The notes under the pieces are model-generated. The model ran no database searches. It was not told where the DNA came from and was given only the letters and a program-made list of their open reading frames with translations. Below are positions 17,571 through 26,748 of a stretch of DNA of 64,000 bases, in pieces (position 1 is the first letter of the stretch; each line of letters begins with the position of its first letter). The stretch spans positions 5,332,001 to 5,396,000 of the forward strand of contig NZ_CP107939.1 of assembly GCF_036046055.1 (NCBI RefSeq), given 5' to 3'. A program made the translations under genes and the position numbers. This DNA comes from Nocardia sp. NBC_00403 (GTDB lineage: Bacteria; Actinomycetota; Actinomycetes; Mycobacteriales; Mycobacteriaceae).

Positions 17571-18743
17571 GTGGTCAAACTCCGGCCGCCATGGCGCGCG
17601 ATTTTCGTCGCAATTGCTTTGGCCTTCACCGTGTTCACGACATCGACCCTTGTCGCGGCCCAATCTGTCGACGCGTCGAGTTTCGACCCCGATCCCACTG
17701 GTGACGCCTATCTCGATCAGCATTTCGCCACCGACGGATTACCCAACGGGGCGATCCTGTCGAGCCGCTCGGTGCGGATCCTGCCGCCGCTGGCCGTGAC
17801 TTCGAGCTTCGACGCGTGGCAGGTGTGGTTCAAGACGACCGCCGCCGACGGTGCGGCGATCGCCACGTTGACCACGATCATGAAACCGAAGGCGTGGAAC
17901 GGCAGGGTTGTCGGCAACAACTACGCGATCGACAGTGTCGGCCTGAAATGTAACCCGTCCTATCAACTGACCCATGCGGTGTCCATCGAGACGCCCGATA
18001 TCACCCGCCAATTGCTGTCGAGCGGTTACGCGGTCGTGATGACCGACTATCAAGGCCCCCGGATGGCCTACGCACACGGGCCCACTCAGGGCCGGGAGGT
18101 GCTCGACGGGCTCCGTGCCGCGCTCGCCTTCCCGTCCGCTGGGCTGGCGGGCAGTCCGACCGCGATGATCGGCTACAGCGGTGGCGCGATCGCGACGGTG
18201 TGGGCCGCGCAAATGCAGCCCACCTACGCACCCGAGCTGAGAATGCTGGGGGCCGCGGCGGGTGGCACGCCCGCGGATCTGAGCTTGCTGCGCAAGACCA
18301 TGGACGGCAAACCGCCGGCCTCGGTGCTGTACCTGATGGCGGCACTCGGCGTGGCCCGCGTGACACCCGGCGCCTTCGACCTGCTCAACGATGTCGGCGT
18401 GTCGACTGCGCAGCAGAACAAGAACCTCTGCACGAGTGCCGCGGTGCTCGGTGTCGCGCCGGTGCCGTTGCGCTCGCTGACGGAGGTCGACCCCTACGAC
18501 ACCGATCTCGTGCGCCGCGTCTACCGCGAGACGAAAGCCGGTGGCGCGACACCGACCATGCCGATCTACCTGTGGCACGGCCTGCTCGATGCGTGGATTC
18601 CGGTCGCGGGCGCGCGGGCGCTGCAGCAGACCTGGCAGAACGCGGGGGCCGACGTGTCGCTCACGGTGCTGCCGTGTGATCACATCACCTGCGCATACAC
18701 TCCTGGTGCGCTGGAACGGATCGACAGCTGGATGGGCCGGTAG
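17571..18743 (+). CDS. secreted lipase (LIP family)
   Basis: From GTG 17571 the product is 390 residues, with a basic N-terminus (VVKLRPPWR) and a hydrophobic stretch ending near LVAAQS, a probable Sec signal peptide. The mature protein carries the nucleophile elbow GYSGGAIATVWA and the acid/His region WHGLLDAWIP and CDHITCAY of secretory lipases (LIP, PF03583). It likely hydrolyses lipids outside the cell. AAAGG just upstream of the GTG supports the start. Confidence 0.85.
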   Translation: MVKLRPPWRAIFVAIALAFTVFTTSTLVAAQSVDASSFDPDPTGDAYLDQHFATDGLPNGAILSSRSVRILPPLAVTSSFDAWQVWFKTTAADGAAIATLTTIMKPKAWNGRVVGNNYAIDSVGLKCNPSYQLTHAVSIETPDITRQLLSSGYAVVMTDYQGPRMAYAHGPTQGREVLDGLRAALAFPSAGLAGSPTAMIGYSGGAIATVWAAQMQPTYAPELRMLGAAAGGTPADLSLLRKTMDGKPPASVLYLMAALGVARVTPGAFDLLNDVGVSTAQQNKNLCTSAAVLGVAPVPLRSLTEVDPYDTDLVRRVYRETKAGGATPTMPIYLWHGLLDAWIPVAGARALQQTWQNAGADVSLTVLPCDHITCAYTPGALERIDSWMGR

Positions 18744-19351
18744 CAGGGTTGCAGCTCGGCGGACGGCGTGGTGGCGGGTTCGGTATGTACTGTCGAGTCA
18801 CCGGCCACCTCCAGTTCGGCAGTGGCACAGCATGACTCGCCACGATGCCGTAAGTGCGAACCTGCAGTTCCGGGCGCGACGGTGTAGCCGGGTCGGTTCC
18901 AGCGTCTGTCTCATCATGCACGGCAAGCTACACCCGCGGCGGGCAGCACCGGGCAGTGTTACGACGCTTCATGTACCCGATGACCGATGACACGATTCTT
19001 GCCGGCACCCCATGATCGCCGAGGTGAGGTCTCGAGATCGGAGCCGTACCTGCACGCCTGGTCCGGAATCAATCCTCGTTCGACCTATGATCACCGGTCG
19101 GCAGTGTGAGGCTGGTCCGGAGGAGTTGATTCTGATGTCCGAGAAGATTTCGTCACAGAACGGGATGTTGACAGATGCGTTCGGTCGAACACGGGGCCAG
19201 GCTCGGCCTCGCTGTAGTGGCGATTCGTGCCCGATCACCGGCCGTAGCCGGCCCGGCGAATGCGGTAGCGACCCCGGCGCTCACCGAGGTCGATTTCACC
19301 ACGCTCGACCTCGCCGCCTGACAGCTCGATAACAGGCGACAGGAAACCTCG
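18744..19351. other. 608-bp gap without a convincing gene
   Basis: Nothing firm is visible. A 48-codon frame from ATG 19174 to TGA 19318-19320 has a hydrophobic N-terminal stretch and ends TEVDFTTLDLAA; it could be the fossil of a secreted protein. Local base composition is less GC-rich near the downstream Fic-like gene. Confidence 0.4.
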
Positions 19352-20725
19352 ATGGGCGATAGTGCGATCATCGCGAAAATGGTGCAGGCAGCCGAACGCA
19401 TCGCCGACACGCTTGTTTACAAAGCCTCCATACGAATCAGTGAAACACACCACGAATTCCCGCACGAGATACGGAATACCCTCGGACGAATTCGGCACGA
19501 AGGCGAGCACATCGCATCCGAGATCCACAAGATCAAAATTGGCCCGGCTGCACACACGGACCGCGATGCCGCCACTGAACACCCAGAATCCGGCGCAAGT
19601 ATGCGGGGACCGGTCCACGGGCCGGACCCGACCGCTGAGGACGGGTTTCTGGACTTGCCGATCGAGGAGCAGATACGCCGACTCGAGGAAGCACACGGCA
19701 TCCACACCGACGCTGAGCGGGCACTCGAAATCAGCCTGTTCATGGAGGACAAGTTCCGCGACATCGCCTACATTTCCGGTCAGGCACGACCAGAAACGGT
19801 GTTCGATGGGCCCGAGGGGTGGGCGAGCTGGCTTGATGCCCGACTGTTCGCGCGGCGGAACCTCGATCGCGAGATGTCGGTGGACCTCATGCAGAAAATA
19901 CACTACAGACTGATAATCCGAAGCAATCCGGTGCGGGCCGGGCAACTCGGGCCCGGCGGAAAAGGAGTGGGTAAATTACGTCAGACGTTGTCTCGGAACG
20001 AGCAGACTGCCATCGAGGCAAATCCGCTACTCACCCATGTTCCAGGTCCCTTCCGCAGTGAACCCTATGGCGTCGTGCTGTATCCCGAGGTTGAGGGTCA
20101 GCCCGGGCGCGCGGCTCGTTGGCTGACCGAACCACCCCGTGACGAGGAACTGGCTGCGATCAGAGACGACCCATTTCTCTCGTACATGAGGCCGGGTTGG
20201 GTCGATCCGAATAATCAAGGCATTATCATTTACCCGAACTTCGGCAGCGTAGATAATTCGCATGCATTCCATGAGTCGCTGTGCGACTGGTACAACGATG
20301 CGACGAGACGACCCGGGTTCAACCCGTATCAGTCTGCGGCCAGCTTTCAGAGGCAATTCATTTCTGCGCACGCATGGATCGGCGATTCCCATGGCAGGCA
20401 TTCGCGGATCCTGATGAATCATTTATTGGAGCGGGCGGGCAAGCCGCCTGCCGCAGTCGCCGAGTTCGACAACGATATGCTCACTCCTCCATCACAGTGG
20501 GCTGATGCGGTCGAGGCCGGAAGCGGCCGCTATGAGCATTGGCAGGACAAAATCGAACGGTCGGGTGGAGACATCGAACCGGTGGACCTGTTCGATCTGG
20601 GACCGATGCAGCAGCTATATCAACAAATGGGGGGTGAGCCTTCTCCATTCACACCGGGAGAGAAACACGACGTTGCTAAATATAGCGAGCTGCACAGGCA
20701 ACTTCGCCTCGCGTCTGGGGAGTAG
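19352..20725 (+). CDS. Fic/Fido-like protein with a divergent catalytic motif
   Basis: The 457-residue protein has a helical N-terminus (about 1-90), a middle region of unknown type, and a C-terminal Fic-like core. The motif HAWIGDSHGRHSR (His340 to Arg352), followed by ILMNHLLERAGKPPA, mirrors the Fic active site H-P-F-x-D/E-G-N-G-R-x-x-R. It has one extra residue and His in place of Asn. Canonical Fic enzymes transfer AMP or similar groups to target proteins; activity here is unproven. Codon use is foreign-looking: it includes rare TTA leucines and many A/T-ending codons. No antitoxin-like partner is evident next to it. Confidence 0.6.
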   Translation: MGDSAIIAKMVQAAERIADTLVYKASIRISETHHEFPHEIRNTLGRIRHEGEHIASEIHKIKIGPAAHTDRDAATEHPESGASMRGPVHGPDPTAEDGFLDLPIEEQIRRLEEAHGIHTDAERALEISLFMEDKFRDIAYISGQARPETVFDGPEGWASWLDARLFARRNLDREMSVDLMQKIHYRLIIRSNPVRAGQLGPGGKGVGKLRQTLSRNEQTAIEANPLLTHVPGPFRSEPYGVVLYPEVEGQPGRAARWLTEPPRDEELAAIRDDPFLSYMRPGWVDPNNQGIIIYPNFGSVDNSHAFHESLCDWYNDATRRPGFNPYQSAASFQRQFISAHAWIGDSHGRHSRILMNHLLERAGKPPAAVAEFDNDMLTPPSQWADAVEAGSGRYEHWQDKIERSGGDIEPVDLFDLGPMQQLYQQMGGEPSPFTPGEKHDVAKYSELHRQLRLASGE

Positions 20726-21036
20726 ACATCGGTCTACTTTCGTTTGCCCCCATCCTCGTCAACTCGATCGCACCGGATTTCCGCTCGGTGATCTCGAGCC
20801 ACTCACACTTCGGAAGCACCGCGAACCGATAGCCAGCCACAACGCCGCGGATCCGAGTACCGAGGGCGCGAACACGGCCAGCATCAGCCGGTGCAGGTTG
20901 CTCACGATCAGGAGCACACCTAGCATCCGCGACAGCCCGGCACGAACTTCGTTGTTTTCTGCGCTGTTACTACAGGGACCCCCTGGCGTATCGGCGAATG
21001 TCGCATGCTCGCGTGACACACAGGTGGCGCTCGCCG
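20726..21036. other. 311-bp gap, no convincing gene
   Basis: A minus-strand frame at 20759-21019 has a hydrophobic stretch (MLGVLLIVSNLHRLMLAV), which could be the remnant of a small membrane protein. It lacks support from a ribosome-binding site or neighbours, so I do not call it. Confidence 0.35.
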
Positions 21037-22002
21037 TCAGGTGGCACTCGATGCGGTGACCAGTGGGTTCGCGTCGGGTGAGTTCGCCGATCGGGAGGTC
21101 CGCACTTCGGCGAGGGCGGAAAGACGCTGCATGGTCCGATCCGCAGCGCCCGGCCCGGCAGGGAGCAGGGGCAGCCGGACGTCAGGAGTGGGGATTCGGC
21201 CCTGGGCGTGCAGGACCGCCTTGATCACCGTCGGGTTGGGTTCGCTGAAGGCAGCGGCCGACATTTTCGCCAGTGCGGCTCCCAACGCGCGGGCGTGTGC
21301 ATGGTTTCCGTTGCGCCAGGCGGAGATCAGGGCGACGAAGGGTGCGGTGGTCAATTGCGCGGAGGCGAGGATGCCGCCGGTGGCGCCGAGGGCGATCAGG
21401 GGGAACAGGAACTCGTCGTCGCCTGCGAGGACCGCGAAGTCCTCCGGCGGATCGCCGAGTAGGTCGACGGTATCGGCGTCGATGCCACCGGTCGCGTATT
21501 TCACCGCGACGATGCCGGGCAGGCGCCCCAATTCGCGCAGAGTGTCGGCGCTGACGGATCGGGCTGTGCGGTAAGGGATGTGGTAAATGATCACGGGGAT
21601 CGGGCTGGCCGCCGCGAGCTGGGTGAAGTGTGCGCGGACACCGGCTTCCGACGGGCGCGTGTAGTAGGGCACCGGGACCAGGGCCGCGGTGATTTCGGGA
21701 TGGGATTCGAGAGCCTCGAGCGCGGCGGTGCTGGCGCGGGTGTTGTTGTCGCCGGTACCGAGGATCAGTGGTGCGTTGCGGGTGCGGCAGACCTCGGCGC
21801 ACACCGCAAGGACAGTGTGCTTTTCGTCGGCGTCGAGGGTGGCGGGTTCGCCGGTGGTGCCGAGCGCGACCAGTCCGGTCGCGCCCTCGTCGAGGACACG
21901 GTGAGCCAAGGATTCCAGGGCCTCCACCGCGACTTCTCCCATGGCGGTGAACGGGGTGACGAGCGGGACGAATATCCCCTGCGGAGGTTCGTGCTGAGCC
22001 AT
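21037..22002 (-). CDS. dihydrodipicolinate synthase (DapA) family aldolase
   Basis: The 321-residue TIM-barrel lyase has the LGTTGEPATL phosphate/substrate loop, the catalytic Tyr in VIIYHIPYRT, and the Schiff-base Lys in GIVAVKYATGG. DapA proper, or a paralog such as N-acetylneuraminate or 4-hydroxy-2-oxo-acid aldolase, would fit. It is divergent from a LysR gene 70 bp away, which suggests an inducible catabolic enzyme and not the housekeeping lysine enzyme, normally found with dapB or ribonuclease J. This is inference. Confidence 0.85.
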   Translation of the reverse strand: MAQHEPPQGIFVPLVTPFTAMGEVAVEALESLAHRVLDEGATGLVALGTTGEPATLDADEKHTVLAVCAEVCRTRNAPLILGTGDNNTRASTAALEALESHPEITAALVPVPYYTRPSEAGVRAHFTQLAAASPIPVIIYHIPYRTARSVSADTLRELGRLPGIVAVKYATGGIDADTVDLLGDPPEDFAVLAGDDEFLFPLIALGATGGILASAQLTTAPFVALISAWRNGNHAHARALGAALAKMSAAAFSEPNPTVIKAVLHAQGRIPTPDVRLPLLPAGPGAADRTMQRLSALAEVRTSRSANSPDANPLVTASSAT

Positions 22003-22072
22003 ACGTCCAGCTTGTCCGGCGGATAACCGCAGGTCTAGTTCGCATTTGTGGCTTCGAGCGTAAGCTCAGCTG

Positions 22073-22957
22073 ATGCTCGATGTTCGACGCCTGCGACTGC
22101 TGCGGGAACTGGCGCGGCGTGGGACGATCGCGGCCGTCGCCGAAGCCATGGCCTTCACACCCTCCGCGGTCTCACAGCAACTGAGCGCGCTGGAGCGGGA
22201 AGCGGGCGTGGCGTTATTGCAGCGCACAGGTCGACGGGTGACCCTCACCCCGGCCGGTCACACCCTCGTCGGGCACACCGAAGCCGTGCTGGCCCGGCTC
22301 GAAGAGGCCGAAGCCGATCTGGCCAACACTGAGGCGGGGCTGACCGGTCCACTGCGGATCGGTGCTTTCCCTTCCGCTACACAGGGTTTCATCCCCGCGG
22401 CCCTGAACACGCTGGCCGCGGACCATCCCGGCCTCGAACCCCAGGTGGCAGAGCTCGATCCGGCGCTGGTTTCGGACGCGCTGCGCGCCGGCGAGCTGGA
22501 TGTGGCACTCGTGCACGACTACGACCTGGTGCCGTTCCCGCCCGAAACCGGAGTTCGCACCCAGCCCCTCTATCGCGAGACAATGTTCCTCGCCTCGACC
22601 ACGCCCCGCGCCGCCACTCCCGGCGGGATGCTCGCCACCTGCCGCGACGAGCCGTGGATCGTGGCCACCACCGGCACCCGCTGCCACACCATGACCATCC
22701 GCGCCTGCCGAGCCGCGGGCTTTCTCCCGCACATTCGCCACCAGATCGACGAATTCGCCACGGCGCTGGCCTTTGTCGCCGCCGGACAGGGCGTCGCACT
22801 GGTTCCCGAACTGAGTGCCGCACACCCGCCGGCCGAAGTGATCCTCACCGAACTCCCGATCGCACGCCATACCAGAATCGCCTTCCGCGTAGGCGCTGAC
22901 CGCCATCCGGCTATCGTCGCCTTCACCCGCGCCATGAACGCGACAGTGTCTGCTTGA
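22073..22957 (+). CDS. LysR-family transcriptional regulator
   Basis: The 294-residue protein has an N-terminal helix-turn-helix beginning MLDVRRLRLLRELARRGTIA with AFTPSAVSQQLSALE as recognition helix. A periplasmic-binding-like effector domain follows (LRIGAFPSATQGFIPAAL). It is divergent from the DapA-family gene at 22002, the layout expected when a LysR protein activates its neighbour. The shared 70-bp spacer should carry the binding site. Confidence 0.9.
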   Translation: MLDVRRLRLLRELARRGTIAAVAEAMAFTPSAVSQQLSALEREAGVALLQRTGRRVTLTPAGHTLVGHTEAVLARLEEAEADLANTEAGLTGPLRIGAFPSATQGFIPAALNTLAADHPGLEPQVAELDPALVSDALRAGELDVALVHDYDLVPFPPETGVRTQPLYRETMFLASTTPRAATPGGMLATCRDEPWIVATTGTRCHTMTIRACRAAGFLPHIRHQIDEFATALAFVAAGQGVALVPELSAAHPPAEVILTELPIARHTRIAFRVGADRHPAIVAFTRAMNATVSA

Positions 22958-23304
22958 GCTCGGGCAGGGCGATCCTCGCCGAACCCGCCCGGCGCCACGG
23001 CATTTCAGGCCTCCAGCAGCGGCCCTACCGCTCGTCGATCGCGACGCCGGCAGCCGCTGCCGGCTCTTGTCCCGGACCCCGACCTCCGACACCCCGCGCG
23101 GTGTGGGAGTCTTGTGGGGTATCTCAGTGGAAGGGCTTCTCGTGACGCTCGGCATGGTCCTCGGCGACTCCTTCGCTCGCGCTTCGACGCAGGACCGCTA
23201 GCCTTCCCCGTTCCGACCCCACCTCACGGGTCCGACACCGGCTGCTCTCTCCTGGTCGAAGTGCTCTCCGTGCCCATGCACGTTCGATCACGAGGAGCAC
23301 CCCC
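22958..23304. other. 347-bp gap without a gene
   Basis: No supported frame. A short GC-rich inverted repeat (ACACC...GGTGT around CCGCGC near 23090) could form a weak hairpin after the LysR gene, without a T tract. Confidence 0.35.
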
Positions 23305-24420
23305 GTGCCCACCATGCACTGGACCGAAGCTGACACCGACCGCAGCGCGCGCTGGCATTCCGAGAGCGCAGCACCGATGCCGCGACACGTCGTCGTCGCC
23401 GACGACACCTTGCGTGCCGACACCGCCTACCGGCTGGCGTGTGAAGGCACCGCGCTGTTGTGGCGGGGCGATTTTCAGCAAGCGCGCCAGTTGTTGCAGG
23501 CACTGCGCCGCCGCATCGACCGCATCACGCTGCCACGGGGCGACAGCGTTGCGGAATCGTTTCACCTGTACCGCAGGGCCCGCGGCCATCGCGCGCGGGT
23601 GCTGGGGAAACTGGTCGTCGAGCTGTCCGCGGACCACACCCTCGAGTTGCGTCGAGCGCCCGATCTGCGGCGGGTGTGCGCCGAAACCTATGGGTCGCCC
23701 GGCGAACCGATGGTCGTCGCGTTCACCGAGTTGCTCGGCGCCATCGGTGCGCAGCAGTGGCGGGCCAAGGGCGTAGAGGTGCCTGCGCTGGGTGCGCGCA
23801 TCCACCCGCACTACGGGGTTTTCTCTCCCGTCCGTGGCGAATACGTCGATCTCGTTGCGCGGGCGCCACTGTCGGGCGGCGGTGACCGCACCGCGTTCGA
23901 CCTCGGCACCGGAACCGGGGTGCTGGCAGCGGTGCTGGCCCGTCGCGGCATCGGGCGGGTTGTGGCCACCGACATCAACCCGCGCGCACTGGTCTGCGCT
24001 CGCGACAACATCGACCGGCTCGAGCTCGCCGGTCGTGTCGAGGTGATCGGGCCCGACCTGTTCCCGCACGGTCGTGCCGACCTGATCGTATGCAACCCGC
24101 CGTGGCTGCCGGCGCGGCCCACCGCCGCCGTCGAACAGGGCGTCTACGATCCCGACAGCGCCATGCTGCACGGATTTCTCGACGGGCTCACCACCCATCT
24201 GGCGCCCGGCGGCGAAGGCTGGCTGATCCTGTCGGACCTGGCCGAGCACCTCGGACTGAGGACCCGCAACGACCTGACCGACGCCATCGCCGCGGCGGGC
24301 CTGCGGGTCCTCGACCGCCTCGACACCCGGCCGCGCCACACCCGGCCGCTGGAGCCCACCGATCCCCTGCATACCGCTCGCGTGGCGGAGATCACCTCGC
24401 TGTGGCGTCTGAGCAGCTAA
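23305..24420 (+). CDS. class I SAM-dependent methyltransferase (HemK/RlmG-like N5/N6 type)
   Basis: The 371-residue protein has a central SAM-binding fold, with motif I FDLGTGTGVLAAVLARRG, motif II VVATDINPRAL, and motif IV VCNPPWLPARP. NPPW is typical of enzymes methylating glutamine amides or adenine N6. An N-terminal domain of about 180 residues (QQARQLLQALRRRIDRI) may bind the substrate, as in RlmG/RsmC- or HemK-like enzymes. The start is GTG 23305 with AGGAG upstream, or ATG 23314. The target is unknown. Confidence 0.82.
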   Translation: MPTMHWTEADTDRSARWHSESAAPMPRHVVVADDTLRADTAYRLACEGTALLWRGDFQQARQLLQALRRRIDRITLPRGDSVAESFHLYRRARGHRARVLGKLVVELSADHTLELRRAPDLRRVCAETYGSPGEPMVVAFTELLGAIGAQQWRAKGVEVPALGARIHPHYGVFSPVRGEYVDLVARAPLSGGGDRTAFDLGTGTGVLAAVLARRGIGRVVATDINPRALVCARDNIDRLELAGRVEVIGPDLFPHGRADLIVCNPPWLPARPTAAVEQGVYDPDSAMLHGFLDGLTTHLAPGGEGWLILSDLAEHLGLRTRNDLTDAIAAAGLRVLDRLDTRPRHTRPLEPTDPLHTARVAEITSLWRLSS

Positions 24421-24503
24421 ATAGCGCGAAACGTCCCACGCCGCTCGGCTCGCACCCTAACGTCGTGAACAGCAAAGCCGGGCGACGTGATTGAGATTGT
24501 GGG

Positions 24504-26321
24504 ATGAATCAACCGAACACTACGTGTGCTGCGTTCCAGCGCATCGCCGCGATCGACCCCGAGGCGGTCGCGGTTCGCTCCATCGGAGGCGGACAGAGCC
24601 TGACCTGGCGTGAATACGCCGATCAGGTCAGGCACATCGCCGCCGGGCTCAACGCCCTCGGGATCGGCCGTGGCGACACCGTCGCGCTGATGATGGCCAA
24701 CCGGGTCGAGTTCTATCCGCTGGAAGTGGGCGCCCAGCACATCGGCGCGACATCGTTCTCGGTGTACAACACCCTGGCTCCCGAGCAGTTGAACTATGTG
24801 TTCACCAATGCCGAGAACCGGGTGGTGATCTGCGAGGAACAGTACGTCGACCGGGTGCGGTCGTGCGGGGTGCCGATCGAGACCATCGTGTGCGTCGATG
24901 CAGAGCATGCGGGAACCATCAGCGTCGCCGAACTCAAAGCCAAGGGCCGCACCGATTTCGACTTCGAAGCGACTTGGCAGGCCGTGCAGCCCGAGGATGT
25001 CGCGACATTGGTCTACACCTCCGGTACCACCGGAAACCCCAAGGGCGTCGAGATCACCCACGCGAACCTGCATGCCGAGGCGCACGCCTTCAACGCGGTG
25101 CTGCCGGTCGAATTCGGCGACCGCCAAACCTCCTTCCTGCCCAGCGCACACATGGCCGACCGGATGACCGCGCTGTATTTGCAGGAGTACTTCGGAACCC
25201 AGATCACCGTCGTGCCGGACCGGGCGTTGCTGCCCGCCGCATTATTGGACGTACATCCGACAATCTGGGGTGCGGTGCCGCGAGTGTGGGAAAAGCTCAA
25301 GGCCGCGGTCGAATTCTCGGTCGCCAACGAACCCGACGACGCCACCCGCGCCGCTTTGCGGTGGGCACTGGAGGTGGCAGCGCGCAAGGCGGCCGCACAG
25401 CTGGACGGACGACCGGTCGAGGCGGAGCTGGCGGCGGAATGGGCGAAGGCCGATGCAGCAGTGCTGTCGAAGCTGCGCGCGAAACTCGGTCTGGACCAGG
25501 TGAAGTGGGCGATTTCGGGTGCGGCGCCGATCCCGCCGGAGACCCTCGGGTTCTTCGCAGGCCTCGGCATCCCCATCTCCGAGATCTGGGGCATGTCCGA
25601 GCTGACGTGCGTGGCCAGCGCCAGCCCGCCGGCGCAGGCGCGCCTCGGCACGGTCGGTCGGTTGCTGCCCGGCATGGAGTCCACTATCGCTGAGGACGGC
25701 GAATTCCTGATCCGCGGTCCCCTGGTGATGCGTCGTTATCGCAAGGAGCCGGAGAAGACCACGGAAGCCATCGACGCCGACGGCTGGCTGCACACCGGTG
25801 ACATCCTCACCATCGACGCCGACGGATACCTGCGGGTGGTGGACCGTAAGAAGGAACTGATCATCAACTCCGCGGGAAAGAACATGTCCCCGGCCAACAT
25901 CGAGAACGCGATCAAAGCCGCCACACCACTGGTCGGTGCTCTCGCCACCATCGGCGACGCGCGACCGTTCAACACCGCACTGATCGTGCTGGACGCCGAA
26001 TCCGCCCAACCGTATGCCGCGCAGCACGGACTGCCCGACGCCTCCCCCGCCACACTCGCCGCCGATCCCGGCGTGATCGCCGAGATTGCGCGCGGCGTCG
26101 CCGCGGGCAACGCGCAGCTGTCGCGCGTCGAACAGATCAAACGCTTCACCATCCTGCCAACATTCTGGGAACCCGGCGGCGACGAGGTCACCCTGACGAT
26201 GAAGTTGCGCCGCAAGCCGATCGCCACGAAATACGCGGCGGCCATCGAGCAGCTCTATGCCGCCGAGCCCGAGGCGACGGTGCGCGAGCCCGCCGAGTCG
26301 GTGGAACTGTCTGCGGGATAG
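24504..26321 (+). CDS. AMP-dependent acyl-CoA synthetase/long-chain fatty acid CoA ligase (FadD type)
   Basis: The 605-residue adenylate-forming enzyme carries the P-loop-like VYTSGTTGNPKGVEITH, the adenine-binding WGMSELTC, GWLHTGDILTIDADGYLR and the C-terminal hinge DRKKELIINSAGKN. Length and motifs fit bacterial very-long-chain acyl-CoA synthetases (FadD15-like), which activate fatty acids as acyl-AMP and then acyl-CoA. It is monocistronic or weakly linked to the methyltransferase 84 bp upstream. Chain-length specificity cannot be read from sequence. Confidence 0.9.
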   Translation: MNQPNTTCAAFQRIAAIDPEAVAVRSIGGGQSLTWREYADQVRHIAAGLNALGIGRGDTVALMMANRVEFYPLEVGAQHIGATSFSVYNTLAPEQLNYVFTNAENRVVICEEQYVDRVRSCGVPIETIVCVDAEHAGTISVAELKAKGRTDFDFEATWQAVQPEDVATLVYTSGTTGNPKGVEITHANLHAEAHAFNAVLPVEFGDRQTSFLPSAHMADRMTALYLQEYFGTQITVVPDRALLPAALLDVHPTIWGAVPRVWEKLKAAVEFSVANEPDDATRAALRWALEVAARKAAAQLDGRPVEAELAAEWAKADAAVLSKLRAKLGLDQVKWAISGAAPIPPETLGFFAGLGIPISEIWGMSELTCVASASPPAQARLGTVGRLLPGMESTIAEDGEFLIRGPLVMRRYRKEPEKTTEAIDADGWLHTGDILTIDADGYLRVVDRKKELIINSAGKNMSPANIENAIKAATPLVGALATIGDARPFNTALIVLDAESAQPYAAQHGLPDASPATLAADPGVIAEIARGVAAGNAQLSRVEQIKRFTILPTFWEPGGDEVTLTMKLRRKPIATKYAAAIEQLYAAEPEATVREPAESVELSAG

Positions 26322-26748
26322 CGGGTTTGGTGGTCGCCGACCAGCAGCGCAGGTCTACCCGCGCGGTCGCGAGAGCCTCTCAACTGTGAAACACCCTGTG
26401 CTGCACCATGTTCAGCGATCCCTCGGATCACCTCGGTGTCATTGTGAACAGGCGCGGTGGTGTGTGGGTGGTTTCGCGGGCGCGCAGCTGCGAGCAGGAT
26501 CACCATCCGCCTGCACCCGGCCCACGCATCCAGCGGGCGGATTGTTACTGGCCGACTGAGACGCTACGGACCTGGGTATGGACAACGTCTATTGCCGGCG
26601 GGGTCGAATTCGTGCACTTTGTCTCGGCTACTCACACGGGAAATCCCAGGTCGAGACGCACGTCGACAACATCGACCTGTTGCCCTCTCGGTGATTGCCG
26701 CAGTCATGTCCTGCTCGGCAGCACCGATTCGGTCGGGGCGGGAAAGGT
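26322..26748. other. 427-bp gap without a convincing gene
   Basis: Several short frames overlap but none has a start signal, family motif or codon pattern that persuades me. A 38-codon frame at 26578-26694 is coding-like (ends HVDNIDLLPSR), but too short to name. Confidence 0.35.

Noticed and set aside
23080..23120. terminator after the LysR gene
   Set aside because: Only a short GC hairpin without a T tract; too weak to call.
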